Assembly (NCBI GenBank): GCA_016874945.1
Contig: VGSO01000139.1
Coordinates: forward strand, 1 to 7,454
Direction of reading: 5' to 3'
DNA length: 7,454 nt
Source of the DNA: Deltaproteobacteria bacterium
GTDB lineage: Bacteria > Desulfobacterota > Desulfobaccia > Desulfobaccales > 0-14-0-80-60-11
Shown: piece by piece, positions 1 through 5,054 of the stretch
Position numbering within the stretch: position 1 is the first letter of the stretch
Layout: the number at the start of each line of letters is the position of its first letter
The notes under the pieces: model-generated
The model's database searches: none
What the model saw: only the letters and a program-made list of their open reading frames with translations
Told to the model about the DNA's origin: nothing
Program-made: the position numbers and the translations under genes

Positions 1-2
1 TC

Positions 3-113
3 GGAAAAACAAAGCCTCAAGCCATGAGCAAGCCCAGCAAACTTGCCGAGAAGGGGACGCGCCTGCCGGATATCCGCCAGGCTGCCTGGGACAAGACTTT
101 TTCGGCTTACTGA
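3..113 (+). CDS. C-terminal end of an unidentified upstream ORF (5' end outside window)
   Basis: The reading frame is open from the window edge to a TGA at 111-113, about 36 codons. Its last residues include SKLAEKGTRLPDIRQ and it ends DKTFSAY. Third codon positions are mostly G or C, as in the confident genes of this window, which favours this frame over the competing open frame that ends at 142. An ATG at 24 has no recognisable ribosome binding site, so a short separate gene is less likely than the tail of a longer one. The stop lies 6 bases before the ATG of the nuclease-like ORF at 120, so the two could be co-transcribed. I do not recognise the protein and assign no function. Confidence 0.35.
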   Translation, partial: GKTKPQAMSKPSKLAEKGTRLPDIRQAAWDKTFSAY

Positions 114-119
114 AAATGG

Positions 120-611
120 ATGGAGAACCCTTCCCCCTCTGAATCCGCCCGTTCTCACCGCTTCGCCATGCTCTATCAGGAACTCTTTGGCGATGAACCG
201 GGCTTCATCGAAGACTACAGTTCCGGCATTGAAAAATCTATCCAAGTTCGGAAGAAAGATTTTCTCTTTCGAGGCCGGGCGGACAATCTTTTCGGCAACG
301 TCATCATAGAGTTCAAAAAAGATCTCAATAAACAACAGGGGGAAGCCGAGGCCGAACTGCGCCGATATGTGGCTATTCTCTGGTCCGAAGAGCCCCCCGA
401 GTCCCGCACCCCTTATATCTGTCTGGCCACTGATGGGGTTCGATTTCTAGCATATACCCCCAAGGTTGCCACTGCCCTTCCTTCTCCGGAGAATATTACC
501 CTACAAGACCTGAAAAAAAGCGATTGGAGCAAACTGAAAGCCGCTCCCGAAGAGATGTATTTCTATCTGGACCGGTATTTACGGCGACAGGATATGCGCC
601 GCCAGGGTTAA
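120..611 (+). CDS. PD-(D/E)XK nuclease-like N-terminal fragment of a restriction-modification (N6 adenine methylase-type) protein
   Basis: The 163-residue product resembles the N-terminal region of large single-chain restriction-methylation proteins that join a nuclease to an N6-adenine methylase. Visible are a helical start (RFAMLYQELFGDEPGFIEDY, residues 14-33), then Asp55 in GRADNLFGN, a strand with Glu64-Phe65-Lys66 in VIIEFKKDL, and a following helix (EAEAELRRY). The D-x8-E-x-K spacing fits the PD-(D/E)XK active site, so the catalytic residues look intact. The chain ends at LDRYLRRQDMRRQG; no methylase motif or target-recognition region follows, and downstream frames do not continue it. 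An in-frame TGA at 111 prevents an upstream extension in this frame. The start is uncertain: Met1 at 120 has no clear Shine-Dalgarno, and Met17 is an alternative. It is either a truncated gene or a free-standing nuclease domain. The family reading comes from motif memory, not a search. Confidence 0.6.
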   Translation: MENPSPSESARSHRFAMLYQELFGDEPGFIEDYSSGIEKSIQVRKKDFLFRGRADNLFGNVIIEFKKDLNKQQGEAEAELRRYVAILWSEEPPESRTPYICLATDGVRFLAYTPKVATALPSPENITLQDLKKSDWSKLKAAPEEMYFYLDRYLRRQDMRRQG

Positions 612-802
612 GATGGGAGGCTGATAATTTTTAAGGCTCATGTCTGGTCTTGTGGTATGATTATTTTTTTCATAGTTGCACCGGCCGGAAGCAGCGATTG
701 ATGGGCTTCACCCGGATCCGTCGATATTACTTAGCATCTCCATAGCGAGGATTCGTCTTCTATATTATGATTTATCCGACCCTAGATCTAAAGACATCCA
801 AA
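612..802. other. Intergenic region upstream of the lipoprotein operon
   Basis: This 191-base gap has an AT-rich stretch (a run of seven T at 664-670) and a TATATTAT element at 761-768 that could serve as a -10 box. I found no convincing -35 at 16-18 bases upstream of it. The T-run is not preceded by a stable hairpin, so I do not call it a terminator. A GC-rich stretch at 681-720 contains TGATGGGCTTCACCC, which weakly resembles degraded REP-type sequence but forms no good stem. The promoter of the downstream gene pair probably lies here. Confidence 0.3.
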
Positions 803-1360
803 ATGAAAAACCTCTACCTGTTGAGCTTGCTTATTGTCCTGTTCATCAGCGGCTGCGTCGGTATAAGCCATGGCCCGGGTGAAAGGAATGCGGCTGCGGC
901 GAAGGGAAGGATTCACAGCATGAGCAGGGAAGTTATACCCAAACTGGTCGGTTCCTGGAAACTCATATCCTTCCACAGTAAGGACTTAAGCGGACAGACG
1001 GCTTACCCCTTCGGAAAGGATGCCCAGGGCAGGCTCATCTATGAACCGAATGGGCGTATGGCCGTACAACTCATGAACCCCAACCGTCCCCGGTTTATGT
1101 CGGATGACCCCCTGGCCGCGTCCGAGGCCGAAGTGCGGGCGGCCTTCGACGGATTTTCTGCCTACTACGGGACCTATTCAGTCAATCCTGACGAACAGAC
1201 TATCGTGCACCACATCGAGGCCGCCCTCCTCCCCAACTGGGTGGGGACGGATCAGCGGCGCCATTTCGAATTCAAGGGGAAGTATCTGACTTTGAAAGGC
1301 CCCCTGCTCCTCGGCGGCGTCCAGGGGGTTGTCAGCCTGGTCTGGGAACGCTTGCCCTGA
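803..1360 (+). CDS. Lipocalin-like domain lipoprotein
   Basis: The protein is 185 residues from the ATG at 803. Residues 1-18 form a lipoprotein signal: a short basic start (MKN), a hydrophobic core (LYLLSLLIVLF) and the lipobox ISGC with Cys18. Asp is not at +2, so outer-membrane anchoring is expected. From about residue 44 it matches the small lipocalin-like domain family (Pfam Lipocalin_5 type): LVGSWKL at 48-54, then a GRLIYEPNGRMAVQL strand pair, and a YYGTY/HHIEAALLPNW region followed by a RRHFEFKGKYLTLKG strand. Such domains are predicted small beta-barrels; no enzyme activity is established. The longer frame opening at 767 is rejected because it would bury the signal peptide. The 803 start lacks a clear Shine-Dalgarno; an ATG at 920 with GGGAAGG upstream would give a signal-less domain. 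The hydrolase gene follows after 52 bases, suggesting an operon. Confidence 0.75.
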   Translation: MKNLYLLSLLIVLFISGCVGISHGPGERNAAAAKGRIHSMSREVIPKLVGSWKLISFHSKDLSGQTAYPFGKDAQGRLIYEPNGRMAVQLMNPNRPRFMSDDPLAASEAEVRAAFDGFSAYYGTYSVNPDEQTIVHHIEAALLPNWVGTDQRRHFEFKGKYLTLKGPLLLGGVQGVVSLVWERLP

Positions 1361-1400
1361 GGCGCAAACGGCAATTCCTAGGCATTGCATTCAGAAGCAA

Positions 1401-1407
1401 GAGGAGG
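1401..1407 (+). promoter_or_regulatory. Ribosome binding site of the alpha/beta hydrolase
   Basis: GAGGAGG lies 5 bases before the ATG at 1413. It decides the start: the frame is open back to an ATG at 1329, but that one lies inside the preceding gene and would put 28 unrelated residues in front of a clear signal peptide. Confidence 0.8.
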
Positions 1408-1412
1408 TTGCA

Positions 1413-2756
1413 ATGCACCAGAGAGTCCTGGTGGTTGCCGTCATGTTCCTGGTGTCGGTGGTGCCGACCAATGGGGGAGCCGGTGTCTCCTATGCGGCGG
1501 GAAAGCAAGAGACCTCGAAAACGCAATCGGTGCCAGGCAAGGAGCCGAAGAAGGTCTTCGAAGCCCACGAAGCCCACGTTCGCTACCACTTTAAAGACTC
1601 GGATATGTATTTCACCTTCGGCTCACTCGTTCTCGGCGCCGCGGGAAACCACGGCTGCGAGATCGGCGAGGCCTTCCGCACCGCCGCCCACATCAAGGAC
1701 GGCGACGCCGCCAGCTGGCAGGAGGAGTGGGCCAAGATGGCGCGCCTCGTTGAAGCCCGGGGCCAGCAATCCCTGGCCGGAGGCCACCAGGTGAGCGCCC
1801 GGGATCAGTTGCAGCGCGCCTCCTACTACTATCGCCTGGCGCTCCTGGCGATGCTGCCCGATGATCCGCGCCTCCGGGAATACGCCCGGAAGAGTCGCAG
1901 CCTCCTGAAAAAGGCCGGAGAGATGTTCCATCCACCCCTGGAATACTTCGAGATTCCCTTTGAAGGAACGTCTCTCCCGGGATTCTTCCGCAAGGCCGCG
2001 GCCGGGACCAAACCGGTGCAGACCCTGATCGTGATCGGCGGCGGCGAGACCTTCGCCGAGGATAACTTCTTCTACATCGCCCCCCAGACCTATGACCGCG
2101 GCTACAACTTCATGACCGTGGATTTGCCGGGGCAGGGGCTCCTCCCCCTGGAGGGGAAATTCTTCCGTCCTGACATGCATGTCCCCATGAAAGCGGTGGT
2201 GGATTACGCCCTGGGCCGTCCGGAAGTGGACCCGCAGCGGCTGGCCGTCTATGGCTATAGCGCCGGCGGCGGCTTCGTGCCCCAGACCGCCATGCACGAC
2301 CAGCGGATCAAGGCGATTGCCATGAACAGCTGCGTCGTTGACGCCCGCGCCCTTTTCGCCACCATGCCGGTAGTCAAGGCGACGCCGGAGGAAATCGCTT
2401 CCTGGTCATCCTTTCTTGGCAACACCGTCAAACTGGTCTGCTGGCGCTGGGGCGTGCCCATGGATAAGCCTGCCGGTCTGGTCGCGGCCAATGAAGGGTT
2501 CCGCTTTGACCCGGCCAAAGTCGCGGTCCCGGCCCTGGTCATCGTCGGCGAGGGAGAGTATCAGAGCGAGGAGGTCAAACGGCAACAACAGCTCTGCCTG
2601 GACAACCTGCCCAACCCGAGGAAGAAATTGGTGGTCACGCCGGCCAGCGAAGGGGCTGCCAATCACTGCGTCATGGAGAACCGCAGCCTGATGAGCCAGG
2701 TCGTCTTCGATTGGCTGGATGAACTTTTCCAGGAGGCGAAGCCGAAACAACCTTAG
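1413..2756 (+). CDS. Exported alpha/beta hydrolase, DHPON-hydrolase/AYG1-like
   Basis: The 447-residue protein starts with a Sec signal peptide (VLVVAVMFLVSVV core, likely cleaved after Ala28 or Ala29 in VSYAAG). A helical N-terminal region follows (about 45-185), including the RASYYYRLALLAML helix, as in alpha/beta hydrolases related to 2,6-dihydroxypseudooxynicotine hydrolase and fungal AYG1-type chain-shortening hydrolases. The hydrolase core begins near TLIVIGGGETFAEDNF (oxyanion-side loop). The nucleophile elbow GYSAGG places Ser283; His418 in AANHC is the likely catalytic histidine. The acid residue is unclear: the usual Asp position reads VGEGEYQSE, so Glu380, Glu382 or a neighbour may serve. 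Family members cleave C-C bonds or other acyl compounds; the substrate here cannot be read from sequence. Export to the periplasm is less usual for this family. It is probably co-transcribed with the lipocalin-like lipoprotein. The fold is confident, the subfamily is an inference. Confidence 0.82.
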   Translation: MHQRVLVVAVMFLVSVVPTNGGAGVSYAAGKQETSKTQSVPGKEPKKVFEAHEAHVRYHFKDSDMYFTFGSLVLGAAGNHGCEIGEAFRTAAHIKDGDAASWQEEWAKMARLVEARGQQSLAGGHQVSARDQLQRASYYYRLALLAMLPDDPRLREYARKSRSLLKKAGEMFHPPLEYFEIPFEGTSLPGFFRKAAAGTKPVQTLIVIGGGETFAEDNFFYIAPQTYDRGYNFMTVDLPGQGLLPLEGKFFRPDMHVPMKAVVDYALGRPEVDPQRLAVYGYSAGGGFVPQTAMHDQRIKAIAMNSCVVDARALFATMPVVKATPEEIASWSSFLGNTVKLVCWRWGVPMDKPAGLVAANEGFRFDPAKVAVPALVIVGEGEYQSEEVKRQQQLCLDNLPNPRKKLVVTPASEGAANHCVMENRSLMSQVVFDWLDELFQEAKPKQP

Positions 2757-2760
2757 AAGT

Positions 2761-2790
2761 GTAGGGCGGGAAAGCGAAGCGCATCCCGCC
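2761..2790 (+). repeat. REP hairpin 1, left arm of a 29-bp inverted repeat
   Basis: The element is a GTAG head (2761-2764), a 7-bp stem GGCGGGA/TCCCGCC (2765-2771 with 2784-2790), and a 12-base middle with a further GCG/CGC pairing. Bases 2762-2790 are the exact reverse complement of 3667-3695. A GTAG tetranucleotide next to an imperfect palindrome is the established form of REP sequences acted on by RAYT transposases. It lies 4 bases after the hydrolase stop codon, so in RNA it could also act as a 3' stem-loop; there is no T-run, so an intrinsic terminator is not supported. Confidence 0.85.
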
Positions 2791-2843
2791 TCTGGAGGCT
2801 ATCAGAAAAAATGAGGCGAAATCTTCGGAACCAAGGGTTTAGC

Positions 2844-2872
2844 TTGCCTTCATGTATCCCATGAGATACAAT
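2844..2872 (+). promoter_or_regulatory. Sigma70-type promoter of the toxin-antitoxin operon
   Basis: A -35 box TTGCCT (2844-2849) and a -10 box TACAAT (2867-2872) are separated by exactly 17 bases. The -10 ends only 7 bases before the toxin ATG at 2880, so transcription should begin at or within a few bases of the start codon and the toxin message would be leaderless. This agrees with the absence of any Shine-Dalgarno before 2880. Confidence 0.65.
2853..2870. promoter_or_regulatory. Palindromic operator overlapping the toxin-antitoxin promoter
   Basis: TGTATC and GATACA flank a CATG core (TGTATC-C-CATG-A-GATACA), an 18-bp near-perfect palindrome with one mismatched pair. It fills the promoter spacer and enters the -10 box. 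Helix-turn-helix antitoxins of HigA type typically repress their own operon from such sites, so this is the likely binding site of the antitoxin encoded at 3180. Confidence 0.6.
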
Positions 2873-2879
2873 TAATCCA

Positions 2880-3170
2880 ATGATGGAAATCCGCCAGACC
2901 GAGGTGTATTCCCGATGGTTCAACAGCTTGCGTGACCGGCAAGCGCGGGCGCGCCTCGATGCGCGTATCCGTCGCCTGTCGCTGGGGAACCTTGGAGACG
3001 TGAAGCTGGTGGGAGAAGGCGTCTCGGAACTGCGGATCGACTATGGTCCCGGGTATCGGGTGCACTTCGTGCAACGCGGGCAGACCTTAGTAATCCTGCT
3101 GGCCGGCGGCGATAAGCACACGCAGGACCAGGACCTCAAGACCGCACGGCAACTGGCTCAGGAGCTTTAG
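2880..3170 (+). CDS. RelE/HigB-family toxin (addiction module killer protein)
   Basis: The 96-residue product fits the short RelE/ParE-superfamily killer proteins encoded upstream of their antidote (HigB-like). Seen are an N-terminal helical part (SRWFNSLRDRQARARLDARI), the small turn SLGNLGDVKLV, then a beta-sheet with ELRIDYGPGYRVHF and LVILLAGGDKHTQDQD, and a closing helix (LKTARQLAQEL). The GYRV arginine and the GGDKxTQ stretch are hallmarks of this subfamily, whose members usually cleave mRNA on ribosomes. Length and order are normal and nothing suggests inactivation. The start may be ATG 2880 or the next codon, ATG 2883; neither has a Shine-Dalgarno, in line with a leaderless message. 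The antitoxin starts 9 bases after the stop, so the two form one operon. RelE/HigB superfamily confident; mRNA cleavage is inferred. Confidence 0.88.
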   Translation: MMEIRQTEVYSRWFNSLRDRQARARLDARIRRLSLGNLGDVKLVGEGVSELRIDYGPGYRVHFVQRGQTLVILLAGGDKHTQDQDLKTARQLAQEL

Positions 3171-3173
3171 GAG
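3169..3173 (+). promoter_or_regulatory. Ribosome binding site of the antitoxin
   Basis: AGGAG overlaps the toxin stop codon TAG (3168-3170) and sits 6 bases before the antitoxin ATG at 3180. The antitoxin thus has a proper ribosome binding site while the toxin has none, which would favour antitoxin synthesis from the shared message. Confidence 0.6.
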
Positions 3174-3179
3174 ATTATT

Positions 3180-3473
3180 ATGGCAAAGACGAAAACGCGA
3201 CCTTGGGATGTCGCGGAACATCTGGAAACCGATGAGGATATGGCCGCATATTTAGAGGCTGCCCTGGAAGAAGGAGATGCGGCGCTGGTGGCCGCCGCCT
3301 TGGGGGACATTGCCCGGGCCAAGGGGATGGCGCTGATTGCCCGGGAAACCGGTCTCGGGCGAGAGAGCCTTTATAAAGCGTTGTCTCCCGAAGGCAACCC
3401 GGAGTTCGCCACCGTGTTAAAGGTGGTGCGGGCGCTGGGTCTGCGGCTGCGCGCCACCACGGCGCATGCCTAG
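3180..3473 (+). CDS. HigA-type antitoxin (addiction module antidote protein, HTH)
   Basis: The 97-residue protein matches the antidote family paired with HigB-like killers. The N-terminal part (WDVAEHLETDEDMAAYLEAA, residues about 10-29) is the usual entry to these proteins. It is followed by LVAAALGDIARAKGM and a helix-turn-helix at about 55-90 (ALIARETGLGRESLYKAL, then NPEFATVLKVVRALGL). It should bind and neutralise the upstream toxin and repress the operon, probably at the palindrome at 2853-2870. The length is typical and the chain ends normally after LRLRATT. The stop at 3471-3473 lies right at the point where transposase-like sequence begins in another frame, so the end of this gene marks the junction with older DNA. 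Confidence 0.88.
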   Translation: MAKTKTRPWDVAEHLETDEDMAAYLEAALEEGDAALVAAALGDIARAKGMALIARETGLGRESLYKALSPEGNPEFATVLKVVRALGLRLRATTAHA

Positions 3474-3648
3474 ATTTTACCGTGATAAAGTTGACTATGA
3501 GCGTCATGCAGATTACATCCACTACAATCCAGTAAAGCATGGTCATGTGACGAGGGTCGCGGCTTGGCCGTATCCCAGCTTTCACCGCTACGTGGAGCGC
3601 GGCATTTATGCCCTTACTGGACGGCGGATGGTAGCGTTCGCAGTCTAG
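3466..3648 (+). pseudogene. C-terminal relic of a RAYT (REP-associated tyrosine transposase, Y1_Tnp)
   Basis: This frame (opening at ATG 3466, overlapping the antitoxin end) encodes RDKVDYERHADYIHYNPV, then KHGHVTRVAAWPYPSFHRYV and a short tail to TAG at 3646. That is the conserved C-terminal signature of REP-associated tyrosine transposases of the IS200/IS605-related Y1 group: RDxxDYxRHxDYIHYNPVKHG and the WPYSSFHRYV block. The tyrosine in the YIHYNP motif region is the probable catalytic one. The N-terminal half with the HUH metal-binding motif is absent, and the frame upstream of 3466 shows no RAYT sequence; it is the toxin-antitoxin operon. A REP arm lies 18 bases after the stop, as expected for a RAYT gene flanked by its own REPs. 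It is almost certainly non-functional; the ATG is fortuitous. Confidence 0.85.
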
Positions 3649-3666
3649 AAGTGGAATAATGCTAAA

Positions 3667-3696
3667 GGCGGGATGCGCTTCGCTTTCCCGCCCTAT
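3667..3696 (-). repeat. REP hairpin 2, right arm of the 29-bp inverted repeat
   Basis: Read on the minus strand this is ATAG followed by the same 7-bp stem and 12-base middle as REP 1; 29 bases match exactly and only the first base of the GTAG head differs (A for G). With REP 1 it encloses 935 bases carrying the toxin-antitoxin operon and the RAYT relic. Head-out inverted REP pairs around a RAYT gene are the known arrangement of these units. Confidence 0.85.
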
Positions 3697-3876
3697 GGCT
3701 AACTATCATATAAGGTTATCATAGCTGTATCTAAGACCCTGGCGACATTTAAGGTTTTGGTTGCAACTGGTAGGTCTGGTCTGACCTTGGTATGGTGATG
3801 GTCTGCTCAAGTCTATTTACAGGAAACCGAATCTCCCCGTCATATACGTAACAATCTAATCATTGCTCTATCAATC
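3697..3876. other. AT-richer leader region upstream of the metallo-beta-lactamase-fold gene
   Basis: No gene is visible here. An imperfect inverted repeat lies at 3703-3724 (CTATCATA...TTATCATAG), and AGGTC/GACCT form a 5-bp stem at 3772-3787. The hexamer GGTCTG occurs three times (3773, 3778, 3800). A possible -35, TTTACA at 3816-3821, has only a poor -10 partner (TCATAT, 3840-3845). These could be regulator sites, but each is too weak to call alone. Confidence 0.25.
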
Positions 3877-3883
3877 AAGGAGG
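3877..3883 (+). promoter_or_regulatory. Ribosome binding site deciding the start of the metallo-beta-lactamase-fold gene
   Basis: AAGGAGG is followed by ATG codons at 3886, 3892 and 3898. The first is only 2 bases away, too close for normal initiation; the second is 8 bases away, a favourable distance, so 3892 is chosen. Confidence 0.65.
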
Positions 3884-3891
3884 AAATGAAA

Positions 3892-4899
3892 ATGCCTATG
3901 AGAAGAATCACTTGCCAATTGTTTTCACTACTTATTGTGTTGGCTATTGGCGTCTCCGGCGCGACGGCCCAAACCACGGCCCTAAGCATAGCCGAAGCAG
4001 AGGCCGCGCTGAAGGTACCCGGAGCAGCAGCTCCATATGTGAACCTACCTGATCCTGATCCACTACCACCAACGTTCTTTGGTCCTCCTCCCTATCCTTC
4101 TATTGCTCCTATCAAGCTGTTTGACAATTTTTATTTTGTCGGTACGACCGCGGTAGGCGCATTCGTAATAGATACCGGTGATGGATTAGTTATGCTTGAT
4201 ACCGGCATTGGTAAGGATGATGCTACAAAAATGGTAGAAGATATGAAAAAGCTGGGACTCGATCCGTCTACAATCAAGCTGATATTCATATCACACGAAC
4301 ATTTTGACCACTACGGCGGTGTGCAATATCTTAAAACTGTTTGTCCGAATGCTAAAGTGGCTATGAGTTTAATAGGGTGGAATATGTTACAAAGTGTTCC
4401 AATGGAAGCGGGTTACATTGGTCCAAGGCCACAATCGGTTGACATTTATCTGACCGACGGAATGAAGATTAAGTTGGGTAATACGACCTTCCAGATTGTT
4501 GCCACTCCGGGTCATAGCGCGGGATGTATGTCCTTCATCATTCCCGTAACGGACAACGGCAAAGCTCATATGGCAGGCATTATGGGTGGGACTGCTGTGT
4601 GGGCTACTCAACTTGAAACCAGGCTGTATAAATCTTCAATCGAGTATTTTAAGGCATTTGCTACGGCAGCCAAATGCGATGTCGGTCTTGGAGTTCATTC
4701 GAAAGAGGAGGATTTTGCGGCGCTTCGTGTCCGTAAGTCTGGAGAGGCCCATCCGCTGGTAATTGGGACGGAAAAGTTCGATACCGTGTACCTTCAAAAA
4801 TATAGGGACATGTATCAATGCGTGCTTGACTCGGGAAAGATGATGCCTTATCCGGGTGTTATAGCTCCCCCCGGAAGCGCACCTCCCTATGTGCACTAA
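3892..4899 (+). CDS. Secreted subclass-B3-like metallo-beta-lactamase-fold hydrolase
   Basis: The 335-residue protein has a Sec signal peptide (MRRITCQLFSLLIVLAIGV, cleavage ATA-Q after residue 26), a proline-rich linker with DPDPLPPTFFGPPPYP, then the metallo-beta-lactamase fold. Zinc ligands are visible: His135-x-His137-x-Asp139-His140 in SHEHFDHYGG, His208 in TPGHSAGC, and probably His269 in GVHSKEED. DNFYFVGT, AFVIDTGDGLVMLDTG and the AGIMGGTAV stretch after the second ligand site resemble the B3 branch. All ligands being present argues for an active zinc hydrolase in the periplasm. Beta-lactam hydrolysis is possible but not shown; lactonase-like or other activity is equally open. It is longer than usual B3 enzymes, with a C-terminal extension ending PPGSAPPYVH that echoes PGAAAPYVN near the mature N terminus. 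It is AT-richer than both flanks. Start 3886 is a less likely alternative. Confidence 0.82.
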   Translation: MPMRRITCQLFSLLIVLAIGVSGATAQTTALSIAEAEAALKVPGAAAPYVNLPDPDPLPPTFFGPPPYPSIAPIKLFDNFYFVGTTAVGAFVIDTGDGLVMLDTGIGKDDATKMVEDMKKLGLDPSTIKLIFISHEHFDHYGGVQYLKTVCPNAKVAMSLIGWNMLQSVPMEAGYIGPRPQSVDIYLTDGMKIKLGNTTFQIVATPGHSAGCMSFIIPVTDNGKAHMAGIMGGTAVWATQLETRLYKSSIEYFKAFATAAKCDVGLGVHSKEEDFAALRVRKSGEAHPLVIGTEKFDTVYLQKYRDMYQCVLDSGKMMPYPGVIAPPGSAPPYVH

Positions 4900-4983
4900 A
4901 ATATTTTGTGTGAAATTTCCCTTCGGGTATTTGAAAAAGTGTGGCGGTTCACAACCAAGCTATTCCGATATGAATAATAGCGG

Positions 4984-5025
4984 TTATTGTACTGGGTATT
5001 GGCGTCTCCAGCGCGACGGCCCAAA
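4984..5025 (+). repeat. Degenerate copy of the metallo-beta-lactamase gene's signal-peptide DNA
   Basis: These 42 bases match 3932-3973 at 38 positions by hand alignment, with no gaps. The matched part encodes the hydrophobic core and cleavage site of the upstream gene's signal peptide. Here the same frame reads VIVLGIGVSSATAQ, then NIQPSGKNQFGA and a TAG at 5061. An in-frame TGA at 4971 and the lack of a start codon show it is not a gene. No similarity to the upstream gene was seen on either side of the match. It is probably the remnant of a paralogue or of a partial duplication. Confidence 0.75.
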
Positions 5026-5054
5026 ACATTCAACCATCAGGCAAGAACCAATTT

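Noticed and set aside
691..720. Degraded REP in the intergenic region before the lipoprotein
   Set aside because: TGATGGGCTTCACCC only loosely recalls REP sequence and does not form a stem comparable with the three clear REPs.
676..882. Small + strand open frame before and into the lipoprotein gene
   Set aside because: It overlaps the lipoprotein signal-peptide frame, has no ribosome binding site and no recognisable features.
1623..2297. 224-codon minus-strand open frame opposite the hydrolase
   Set aside because: It is an antisense shadow of a gene with a clear signal peptide, catalytic serine motif and ribosome binding site.
3178..3585. 135-codon minus-strand open frame across the antitoxin and RAYT relic
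   Set aside because: It runs opposite a recognised antitoxin and spans the junction between two unrelated segments; its protein is low-complexity, rich in Pro, Arg and Ala.
2761..3696. Classical DDE insertion sequence with 29-bp terminal inverted repeats
   Set aside because: There is no DDE transposase inside and no target duplication directly outside the repeats; each arm is itself a REP hairpin and the relic is a Y1-type transposase.
4894..4945. Terminator after the metallo-beta-lactamase-fold gene
   Set aside because: The AAAATATTTT palindrome and the CCC-TTC-GGG mini-stem are weak and no suitable T-run follows.
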